Source: Allodiplogaster sudhausi
Taxonomy: Eukaryota; Nematoda; Chromadorea; Rhabditida; Diplogasteridae
Length of the DNA: 64,000 bases
Reading direction: 5' to 3'
Assembly: GCA_945643635.1 (NCBI GenBank)
Contig: CALZFC010000301.1
Coordinates: 697,501-761,500 of the forward strand
The position numbers were made by a program, and so were the translations under genes. Of this stretch, positions 10,067 through 19,118 are shown piece by piece. Position 1 is the first letter of the stretch; each line of letters begins with the position of its first letter. The notes beneath the pieces are model-generated. The model saw only the letters and a list, made by a program, of their open reading frames with translations. It did not search any database and was not told the DNA's origin.

Positions 10067-10520
10067 CGAGTTTTGGAGGCTCATGAAACCAGCTCCAAAT
10101 CACCGAAGCAGAGATATGGTATTAACATGGTCAAGAAAGTTTTGTGCGGTAAGTGTACAAAAATAATACGTAGAATAAGCCTGTAATGCTTAAAATTGTT
10201 GTCCTAAAGTATTTAACGAAATCGATTTTTGGAGGCTCATGAAACCAGCTCCAAATCATCGAGGCAGAGATATGATATAACATGGTCAAGTCGATAGTTT
10301 TGTGGGGTAAGTGTACAAAAATGATACGTAGAATACGCCTGTAATGCTTAAAATTGTAGTCCTAAAGTATTTAACGAAATCGAGTTTTGGAGGTTCATGA
10401 AACCAGTTCCAAATCACCGAAACAGAGATATGGTAATAACATGGTCATGTCGATAGTTTTTTGGGGTAAGTGTACAAAAATGATACGTAGAATACGCCTG
10501 TAATGCTTAAAATTGTAGTC
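10067..10520 (+). repeat. 158-bp satellite, leftmost block (about 2.9 monomers)
   Basis: Same monomer as the main array, starting at CGAGTTTTGGAGGCTCATG and ending mid-monomer at ATTGTAGTC (10520), where the LTR-element sequence starts. Monomers are diverged from the array centre, as is usual at satellite edges. Confidence 0.92.
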
Positions 10521-10670
10521 GAAAGAGGAGAAGCATGCGTGAAAGTTTTATAGAGTAACCCCCTCACGAGAACGATGCCCCGTGAGAGCGGTTGAAGTAA
10601 TTATGTTTACTTTGCTCTGTAGCTTTCTTTTGTGGCGGAACTGTAACCTTCTGGTATTTTACTAGTACTC

Positions 10671-11447
10671 TCATTGGCCGGCAGTTATCGGCTGGTCCGT
10701 CATTGTCTTAATGTGAATATCGCCGGCATTTGAACTCCCTAAATCATATTGGTATTTAGAAGAATAGTCATGAAATTCATCTATTAGTGTTTGCAAACGT
10801 TTCTTGTCACTATCTGAGATTAAGGAGTCTGAAAGAGAAACAGCGAATGCCGGATCTCCCCCGAAAATTTTGTTTGTGCTGCTACTAACCCTTGCTGTAG
10901 CAGGATTCCCGCTTCCTATTAACTTAATTGACGGCTGAGGATTGTCTTCCTCATAGATCGGTGCAGCGGAGGCTACTTTCATACCTTCATATATGGTGAT
11001 AGCGCAATTCGTCGGGTTGCTCCCCATGATACGGCACCGTGCTGAGCAGAAAACTGCCGGAGCGACAATCAGTTCTCGCTCTGCCATCTTTGCTGAAGTG
11101 GCTAAAAGGACTAGTTCTCCTGAAAAGGGTGGATCAGCTAAACAGTCCATAAAATGTTCCATGTTTGGTTCAATTTTTGAGTCTGCTTTTGCTCCAACTA
11201 CATATTCTTCAAGTGTCAGTTTTTTGACTAGTGGGCGGTCGCCTAGAGGTATTAGGTTAGAACCGACAATAAGCGTGCCGGCGGCATAATCAAATGTTAG
11301 AGGCGGCAGTTGAGAAAGGAAATCGGTTTGGCTCTCTGTTGCTCCTACTTGGTAAGTAATAAAATGAATTAATTCTTGTCTGACATGACCGGCGAGTTCG
11401 ATGCTGGCGCGTGTGCATCTTTGGAGAGGGACTGGGATGGCTGCCAT
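10671..11447 (-). pseudogene. Ty3/gypsy-type pol fragment: end of protease to start of reverse transcriptase
   Basis: 258-codon open frame. Near residues 40-65, TDFLSQLPPLTFDYAAGTLI resembles the C-terminal part of a retroviral-type aspartic protease (the G/T-DFL motif followed by hydrophobic strands). Near residues 215-258, KKRLQTLIDEFHDYSS followed by YDLGSSN and HIKTMTDQPI is the classical leader just before the reverse transcriptase domain of Ty3/gypsy elements. After the stop, another frame continues briefly with VPPQKKATE, the expected next motif, so a frameshift ends this frame. The active-site DTG of the protease should lie upstream, but 11448-11760 is broken by stops and frame changes. 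There is no complete enzyme here. Confidence 0.65.
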
Positions 11448-12626
11448 GCCGAGGGCGGAACTCGTTTCCGGCGGGTTCAGAGCTGGTAGTACAAGTTCTG
11501 GTAGGATGGAGTTACCGGCAGCAGTAAGGTTGCTACCTTTTCGTCAGGGTTTTCTGAAGAAGTTGAATTATGGTGATCGATTGCGTGTCTAATTGGGGAA
11601 GGAGTAGAATCATGAAAATCAAGCAATGTTTGTGACCGAAAAGGAACACGAGTGTCTTTCTCTCCGGCAGATCTTTTGTTTTCTTATAAAGGCATGTTAA
11701 CCGTAACCGCTGCTTGAGGATTGGTTTGACCTTCCTCTGTAGCACGCCTGGCGATTTGGCTCAAATTCTGCATGAGACGAGGATATCTGTATTACTAAAG
11801 TGGGATGTGCCTCCACTTGAGTGGTTTGCATGACTGACTAGTGCTTCAGCCGTTGTGCTACCAGCTCGCCGCATTTCAACAAAATGATAATCAGTGCTTA
11901 TTTCAGATAGTTTTGCCAGATACTATTGTCTGTATGTATAAGAAATGGTTGTAAGAACAAGGTAATGAAATAAAGTGAAATGAAACGGCTGGTTATTAAG
12001 CAAGAAATTGTTGTTAGGCAATATTAAATCAATTATCGAGCTGCTAGGAACAAGGTTAAGCCGTTAAATCGCCACATACCATTATCTATATGTATATGAA
12101 ATGGTTGTAATAGGTAACAAGGTGTCTCAACTGCGTGACTCGTGATAATACGGCTTGCGGGGTTAATATAGGCGAGCCACGCTTCCTCATTGGGTAATTG
12201 TATAGACACTAGAGGGCACGAATAGCATGTGGCATTAACTTTAATGAAAAAGGAAAGGAGAGAGTGAAGAGGCAGACATTGAAACGTTTTGACAATATTG
12301 CCTCCTATATATTCGGCTTTAATATCAGTTCTATTCTACAACTTTCGCGTTACTTGAGTGGGTGAGGATATGTGTTGAGAAACTTTGCCAAGAAACGAAA
12401 CAGGAAAGGTGCTAATTTGTGAAACTATTTTACATACCTGACCGGGTGAACTATACCGAATGGTGTTGGGACGCCGGAGTTCTATCGTCTCTGACAGCGG
12501 CTTCACCATCGACGGATTCTCTAAGTTCGTGCAGTTGTACTCTTGTGGGAAGCGCCCACAGTGTGGCCCGCCCATTTCTGTCACACAGAAATGTGGGGGA
12601 GGGTATGCAAAATACCTGCGAGAGCC
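11448..12626 (-). other. Degraded coding and non-coding part of the LTR element
   Basis: Minus-strand frames at about 11760-11460 contain pieces joined only by frame changes (one with ARRATEEGQTNPQAAVTVN then a stop; the next continuing PELVLPALNPPETSSALG into the pol fragment). This looks like the broken gag-pol junction. Upstream of it (11760-12626) I see no coding signal. Confidence 0.35.
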
Positions 12627-14290
12627 TTGACAAAAGAAATAAAGGAACGGTCAAGCCGTGAAACTTCTTAACGAAATATGCAGTAAGTAAAAGAGAAAAA
12701 TTGCCAAAGAGAGTAAAAGGAAAAACAATAATAAAATAAAAATAGGATAAAGTATTACGAGCTTAAATGAAATTTACTGACAACTACGCATCCTTCGTCC
12801 GGTGAATATCTGCTGCTCGTGATTGCTCGTGAAAGGGAACGGGGTTATATACATATGTGTGTACATATGTATGTATGTGTGAGCATCGTTGACGACTGCT
12901 CGAGTTTTGTATCCTTGCCAGGGAGGTCGACGAGTGTCTCTTTCCGTGGCGGCGAAATGGCGCCGTTATGCACAATAATAGTTAGGAGCAAAAAAAAAGT
13001 AAAAGAAAGATTATAAAGAGGGCTTCTTTTCGAGGGAATTATTCTATCGCTTATACCTTTTTTTTTGTTCAGAAGAGGCCTCATAAAATTGACAAAGGGA
13101 GCGTTGAGAGAAAGAAGGTAAGGAAAGAAAATTAGTAAAAGGGATGAAAAAGAGAAATAATAAGAATCCTGAATTCCAACGAACGAAAATAAAAGGAATT
13201 TCATAAAATGTCGAGCCTCAAAATAATTAACTGACATATTTGCATCTTTGATCCGACTAAGAGAGACGTTGGGTGCGACAGGTGTCGCTGGCCAGGCTAG
13301 ATATGAATTTCTGTAAATAATACATAATATGTATGTTCAGCCATATTTGAATACTTGCGCACTTGCTGATGAAAGAGCGAGAGTGCGAGGAAAGAGAAGT
13401 AAAAAAAATGAATACAAAGACTAATTGGAACTCGACTTTTACTTATCTACGAATGGAAAAAATTTCTGAAACTTTTCTCATAAAAAAATATGAGTTAAAC
13501 TCATTCCTTATTAATGCCTAATCACGAATCCACCGAGCGGCTCGCGTCCTTCTGTTCAAAAATATGGGAGAAGGCGCGCTAAAAATATGTGTGAAAGTTG
13601 ACAAAAGAAATAAGAATAAGTCAAAGCCGTGAGAATTACCAGTGAAAAGAAATAAATCTGAGGAAAATCAGCAACCTGTAATAGAAAGAAATTACGTTTA
13701 TGACTGGCAAACGGGAGGAGTGCATTGTGGCTATACGTGACCGACATGTCAGTGAACAGGCCGTTGTCGGTGTGGTGCGTCGGCCTGCCGTTGTCGTGTG
13801 ATAATGCAGTGAAGTCAGAGTTTGTGGCCGGGGAGAGAAATGAGTGCCTAGCTCTGCGGCGACGAGTGTCGTCATTATGCTTATTATCAGTAAAACAAAT
13901 TTGAAGAGAAGAAAAAAAATTAGACCTTGAGTGAAACCAAAGAGAGAAAAAAAAAGAAATGGAGATAAAAGAATCCTGAATTGCTATTGAAAGAAAATGA
14001 ACGACAAAATTAGTAGAGTGGTGAGCCCCGTCGTAATTAACTGACAGCGTCGCCTATTTCATCCGGCGAAGAAGAGGTTGGGATTGAAACGTGTCGCTGG
14101 GTTATTTATGTATGTACATATGTGTGTACATATGAACATATGTATGAGAATCACTGACAACTGCTCGAGTTCCGTATACTTGCAGCAGGGAAAAGCGAAA
14201 GTGCTACAGGGAAGTCGACGAGTGTCCTCCTCCGGGGCGGTATGAGACGCGGTTTATTATTATTGTCCTCTTTGTTGGAAATAATTCTTT
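12627..14290. repeat. Diverged tandem duplication within the LTR-element remnant
   Basis: Blocks recur in the same order and orientation. TTGACAAAAGAAATAA followed by TCAA.GCCGTGA occurs at 12627 and 13598. AGAATCCTGAATT occurs at 13163 and 13970. A TTWACTGACA...ATCCGGCGAA-like segment occurs at 12774, 13228 and 14038. A TACATATGTGTGTACATATG segment followed by GACNACTGCTCGAGTT occurs at about 12850 and 14115. Spacings near 810-1260 bp differ, so the copies have gained and lost sequence. No coding function is evident. Confidence 0.6.
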
Positions 14291-14312
14291 TTTTTACCCT
14301 GATTTTCAGAGT

Positions 14313-14843
14313 TTAAATCGCTTCTTTCCAAGCTATAATAATGCTCCCCCTCCTATAGCTTGGATTATTCCATGAGTTTATAGGCCGTTGGGCTCGGCCA
14401 AAAGTTTGGTGGTGACCCAGTCTACAGATAACGTTCCCTCTTGGAGTACGCTCTACTGTAAGTGCCTCTTGAATATTGCTAAAAGTGTGTGAAGGGGGCC
14501 ACCTGACTTGTTGTTGTTGTATCGGGTAGAAGGCGGGTAAAGAAGCCGCGTCAGCGATGAGCGTCTCCAGCCTCCTTGTCTTGAGCATTTGCCTGGTTAA
14601 GTTTGCCATAAATTGGTTGACCTGTCTGGTGAAGCCGTTGTTCTGCTCGTTAGACTGTTTTGACGCGTCATCATCGGCCCTCAGAATTGCGACTGTTATG
14701 GCGTCTGAGGAGTTAGCAGTCGCCCATGTTAGTTGTCGTAGCTCATTTGTCGTCTCTCCTGCTAGCTGACGAATCGTCTTGGCCCGCTCAAGCGAGGCTG
14801 CTCGCGGGTCCGCCAGTAGCGCAGTGTGGCGCGTAGTGGTCAT
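14313..14843 (-). pseudogene. Gag-like open frame of the LTR element
   Basis: 176-codon frame starting MTTTRHTALLADPRAASLER, rich in Ala, Thr, Gln and Arg, with a predicted helical middle (NEQNNGFTRQVNQFMANLTR). Its place upstream of the pol fragment on the same strand suggests the N-terminal part of Gag. I see no zinc knuckle and no sequence signature I recognise, so the assignment rests on position and composition. It ends at 14313, well before pol, so any original Gag-Pol continuity is lost. Confidence 0.4.
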
Positions 14844-16680
14844 TTCTTCCCTTTTTGTTCAAGTATTTGGTCTCTAGAGTCGCGGATGCAACTCTAGAGG
14901 ACCTGCTTTTTGTCTAGTTCTCTCTAATGAGAGACAGCTCTCTTAGGTTAATCGGGCTCTGTTCCCTCGAATGAGTGGAAAGATGCCGAGAAAAAAAAAT
15001 CAAATAAAATGATACAGAGAAGAGAAAAAAAAGAATAAACCGCTCACCTTATTTCGGAGTTATGTTGAAGATCGCCGTAGTCAGAGGAGATGCTCCTCGT
15101 CCCTGCAACGGAGTGTCATCATCTTCGGTCTATGTATGTCTACGCGCCTACAGTATGCCGGGAGGGGGGGGGGCAGAAAGAAAAAAAATGGAAGAAAAAT
15201 GAATGAAGAAAAGGAAAGGGGGAAGGAAAGTCGGCTTGGCCAACTCTCGTCGAATCATCCTCTTTCAGGAGGGAAGAAGCGAGAGAGGAGAGAGAAGAAA
15301 TGCGAGGGGAGAGAGAAAGAAGGAAGATAGAAGGAATGAAGAGAATGCCGAGATAAAGAGCGTCAACAAGCTGTGTTAATCAGTCCTAAGGATCTTCATC
15401 CCGAGCCATCTGGCGGATGACTGTGCGACCAGACAGATAGCAAAACCATTGTTCACTAAAAGGATATTTATCTCGCTTTTCATCTATCCCTGATAGAAAG
15501 AATGAAGTAAACAGAATTGAAAATTCTTCCCATGAACAAAGTGCGAAAAACATCCGGCTTAACGAGTAAGTTAAACTAGCAGATAAAGAGTATCTTTATG
15601 TGTACATACATAATTAAGAGATTTCTAGATGTCCGGGTTCTAATGAGCACCTAACGTCGCGTGAATTGAAATAGTGACACTTGCCAAAAGAGAGGAATGC
15701 TAGGCGCGTCCAAATGGAAGAAGCCAGAGAGAAGAGAAAAAAATATAGACGCTGTTTCCCACTTTCACTTGTTTGAATCTACCCAGTGGGCAGACAAGAG
15801 TGACGAAGATGACCATCCCGGCCGGAGGAAAGAGATTGAGAGAGAGTAAGAGAGTAAGAGTGAAAGAGAGAGACGTTGGGAGAGAGGCGCTGGCCGTGAG
15901 ATAGAGAGTGCGAGAAAGAGAGAAATTCTATTGAGCAGCCCTTTGTGCTACTGAAGAAGAGGAGGGTGCGTCTGGCACTTACTATTTTGCTTCTGATCAG
16001 AGAAGAAAACTATTTTCTTATACTCTTTCTTTTCTCTGTCTCTGAACTGTTTTCTCTCTTGCTCTCTTTTCTTTTCTGTCTCTCTATGCTGTGCATAGGA
16101 AAAAGTGCCGCCGCGATAATACACGAGTGTGTATTAAAGTCAGCCAAAATACATATCAAAGTAATACTTTTTTTTTGATTTTTGACACTCCGTAATTTTT
16201 ATGGCCATTTGGGAGGGGGAAAGAGTCCTTACCTCCAGCTGCATCTAACACACATCAAAGAGGTGGGAGCTTTGGTATCCCGGGCAGAAAAAAAAACATG
16301 ACAAATATCCACCTCTATAAAATGATTTTTTTTTTGTGATTTGTTGGATGTCAGGGCTGCAGTCCCATCTACCCGGATTTTTGAGAAACGTAGCTACATC
16401 AAAACCAGAAAATGCGCGACTTAAATGCGGATAAGGGGTACGTCCCCGTCTAGGCCCACTGCCCTCCCCGCTGCAGCTAGTGTGTCTATCCTACTCCCGC
16501 CCGGGTGAAAAAATAACCTAATTGAGACAACAAAAGAAAGGGAAAGAAATTTGCCCAGCAAACTATGATTCGCCTTTAATTTGGCTGCCCAATATAAAAT
16601 GGAAAAATAATAGAATTTTTTTTTTGTGATTTGAGAAAGAATCTACAGACTGATTATCGACTGACTTACCTGGTGTCGTG
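14844..16680 (-). other. Leader region of the LTR element with purine-rich tracts
   Basis: No coding sequence is supported. Strongly purine-rich stretches lie at about 15158-15352 and 15820-15930 (GA-rich on the plus strand, so CT-rich on the element's sense strand). A T-run followed by GTGATTTG recurs at about 16325 and 16617. A splice donor CAG|GTAAGTCAG on the minus strand (junction at about 16669/16670) could start a leader intron ending near the gag-like frame (inference). Confidence 0.4.
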
Positions 16681-16724
16681 CCGCTTGACTTGGAGTGGAG
16701 TTTAACCACTCGCTGCTACCAGTG

Positions 16725-17137
16725 AATGTTTCTTACTTCTTCATACATTCTTGTTGTTCCCCATGTGACTGCGACCCAGGTAGAGAGGGAGACGAGTTTA
16801 TCAAGCAGGCTTATGGTGATTCAAGAGGAAAAGGGACTCAGAGGAATCCGATCCTCAGGCGACTGGGAAGGGGCCGAGCCCGAGGCGTGGTGGTCGTTGA
16901 AGAGGGGAAAGGGTCGGGAAGTAGGAGAGATAGCGACCCGGCAGAAGGCCGGTCGCTCCCCGGGAGCAAGCTAACTTATGCGTCATAACTGGAACTTATA
17001 TACTGGGAGGAAAGGGGTGGATATACCGAGAGATAGAGAGGTCAGGAGAAGGGAGAATAATAAGGAGAGAGAGATACACACATACATACAGAGAGTAAAT
17101 CACACTACTAACTATATGTACGTACGTTCCCTTTACA
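16725..17137 (-). repeat. Probable 5' LTR of the element, with TATA box
   Basis: Minus-strand sequence contains a TATA box (AGTATATAAG, about 16995-17004) downstream of a CT-rich stretch. It ends ...ACATTCA immediately before TGGTAGCAGCGAGTGG (16706-16721), which starts with the TGG expected of a tRNA primer-binding site. The outer end at 17137 has no TG terminus, so the LTR is truncated or its start lies inside. No second LTR is available for comparison. Confidence 0.45.
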
Positions 17138-17718
17138 AATGCTTAAAATTGTAGTCCTAACGTATTTAACGAAAATCGAGTTTTGGAGGTTCATGTAACC
17201 AGCTCCAAATCATCGAAGCAGAGATATGATATAATATGGTCAAGTCGATAGTTTTGTTTGGTAAGTGTACAAAAATAATACGTAGAATACGCCTGTAATG
17301 CTTAAAATTGTATTCTAAAGTATTTAACGAAATCGAGTTTTGGAAGTTCATGAAACCAGCTCCAAATCATCGAAGCAGGGATATTGATATAACATGGTCA
17401 AGTCGATAGTTTTGTGGAGTAAATGTACAAAAATAATACGTAGAATACGCCTGTAATGCTTAAAATTGTAGTCCTAAAGTATTTAACGAAATCGAGTTTT
17501 GGAGGTTCATGAAACCAGTTCCAAATCACCGAAACAGAGATATGGTAATAAGATGGTCATGCCGATAGTTTTGTGGGGTAAGTGTACAAAAATAATACGT
17601 AGAATACGCCTGTAATGCTTAAAATTTTACTCCTAAAGTATTTAACGAAATCGAGTCTTGGAGGTTCATGAAACCAGCTCCAAATCACCGAAGCAGAGAT
17701 GTGATATAACATGGTCAT
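17138..17718 (+). repeat. 158-bp satellite, block between the two retroelements (about 3.7 monomers)
   Basis: Same unit as the main array; it begins AATGCTTAAAATTGTAGTCC and is cut by the LINE after ACATGGTCAT. The first monomer has the edge-specific variant TTCATGTAACCAGCTCC, seen again only near the right end of the array. Confidence 0.93.
17711..17718 (+). repeat. 5' target-site duplication of the LINE
   Basis: ATGGTCAT, part of the satellite monomer, repeated at 22021-22028 on the other side of the LINE. Confidence 0.8.
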
Positions 17719-17980
17719 ATACGCTGCTGCCCTCTCATATACGCTGCTGCCCTCTCTTGCTGTGTGGCCGCTCAACTTTTCGCTCCTTTGCCGGTCCTCA
17801 CAGCTGCAGCTCATGCTACCGCCTGTGTGCCTCAGGCCCTCTCACGTCTCCTAAAGGCACCTTCTAAGGTTACCTCCATCCGTAGAAGAGTCTCCTTTCT
17901 CTCTCTCTCTTCTCATCGGCAATCTCTACTTGAACCCTTGGGCCGGGGAAATTGTGATCTACGTAGGCCCTTTTTGAGTT

Positions 17981-19118
17981 ATGTCTGGTCAAGACAATTC
18001 TTCCTCTTCTGATAAGCCTTCTGCCTCCTCTGGTCTCGTTCGCTGATCGATTCCAGAATCGCCGTAAGCGGACTCGCGATGCCGGCGGTTCCGTTGACGA
18101 GACAAGCGAGGACGAACTCATTCACCTGATGGCCCAGAAACTCGACGCCCTGGTCGTCGCCCTTTCAACCAAGGACGACGACATCAAGTCACTCTCCACT
18201 CTCGTGGCCGAGAAGGAGAAAAGGATCACCACCCTGGAGGCAGCCCATTTCGATCTTGTTGCGCGTTTTGATGCTTTTACCTCTTCTCTTAATCCCATTA
18301 TTGATGTCGATATGTCTGCTTCTCTTTCTCCCTCTCGCGAGGCTGCCTCCGCTCCCCCTCCCGTCCCTCCTTCCAACCCACCCGCTCCTCCCCCTTCCAC
18401 CCTTGAGGCCGCCTGGAACCCCTCCTTCAAGACGGAGGAGGAGAAGGCCGATAGAACTGAACGGCGCCGTTCCGTTGTCGTTGCCGGTGTGGATTACGCA
18501 TACGGCACGTCCACTCAGCGTGTTCTCTTTTACTATGATGTGATTACACGTATGCTTGACTTCCTTGATGTCTCTGTTGTCCCGGTTGCCGTGTACCCTC
18601 TTCCCTCTCGCGGCTCCCGCACGGCTCTATTGAAGGTTGTCCTGCCCAATTCCGCTGCCCAGGAAGAGATGATCAGGAAGGCCCCTCGTCTCTCTCAGTC
18701 GGACGACTTCTTCCGCATCTCCGTCCGTCCTTCTCTCACCCTGGCCCAGAGGGGCATCAAGCCCTCCGCTCCCCGTCCCCGCTTGGATTATTCCAAGTTC
18801 TTCCGTCCCCCTCGCCCACTCTCTCTGGCCAATCTCGGCCGTCCCACCAAGCCCGCCCCCATCCAGCCTCCCCCACAACACAGGCGTCCTGCCATCTCTC
18901 GGAATCGCAATCCGTCCTATAACATCCCCCGTCTCTCCTCTATTCCTCAACGTCTCTCTCACGGTATCGATCCTGCTTATCCCCAATCACCATCCCCTTT
19001 CAATCAACGGCATCGTAGTGCTGCTCCCGCTTCCCCTTCCCCCTATAATCTGTGGCATCGCAACGCCGGCCCTCCTCCTCCTTCTTTCTACCATTGGCCT
19101 CCTCTCAATTACAATTAA
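17981..19118 (+). pseudogene. LINE ORF1 (coiled-coil RNA-binding protein), probable N-terminal frameshift
   Basis: The main frame is open from 17967 to the stop at 19116 but has no ATG before 18129. An ATG at 17981 in another frame opens MSGQDNSSSSDKPSASSG and stops at TGA 18044. A single-base indel at about 18025-18040 would join it to the main frame, which there reads FADRFQNRRKRTRD. Domains from 18129: coiled coil (residues about 1-50, with LVAEKEKRITTLEAAH), Pro/Ser linker (60-100), then an RNA-binding-like domain (about 115-220) with RRSVVVAGV, LLKVVLPNSAAQEEM and FFRISVRPSLTLAQRG, as in ORF1 proteins that package element RNA. The Pro-rich tail overlaps the start of ORF2 by up to 67 nt. 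If translation starts at 18129 the protein is 329 aa and merely N-truncated. Confidence 0.75.

Larger units (their letters stand above)
10521..17137 (-). mobile_element. Decayed LTR retrotransposon, 5' part only, inside the 158-bp satellite
   Basis: 6.6 kb of non-satellite sequence with satellite on both sides. Read on the minus strand it has, in order: an LTR-like segment with a TATA box, a primer-binding-like sequence, a long leader with a splice donor, a gag-like frame (14843-14313), non-coding duplicated sequence, then a protease-to-reverse-transcriptase-start fragment (11447-10671). The sequence ends before the reverse transcriptase core, and no 3' LTR is found. The satellite on each side shares AATGCTTAAAATTGTAGTC (10502-10520 and 17138-17156), but in a tandem array such overlap can arise by chance. 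Additional small insertions within it cannot be excluded. Domain order and the pol leader suggest the Ty3/gypsy group. Confidence 0.65.

Noticed and set aside
16695..16988. Plus-strand frames in the LTR-like segment
   Set aside because: They overlap the probable LTR and primer-binding area of a minus-strand element and show no domain.
10502..17156. 19-bp target-site duplication around the LTR-element remnant
   Set aside because: The shared 19 bases are satellite sequence. In a tandem array any two cut edges can overlap by chance, the length is wrong for LTR elements, and the element lacks its 3' end.
18122..18986. Minus-strand open frames opposite LINE ORF1
   Set aside because: They are shadows of the C/T-rich ORF1; the plus-strand frame has the coiled coil and RNA-binding pattern.
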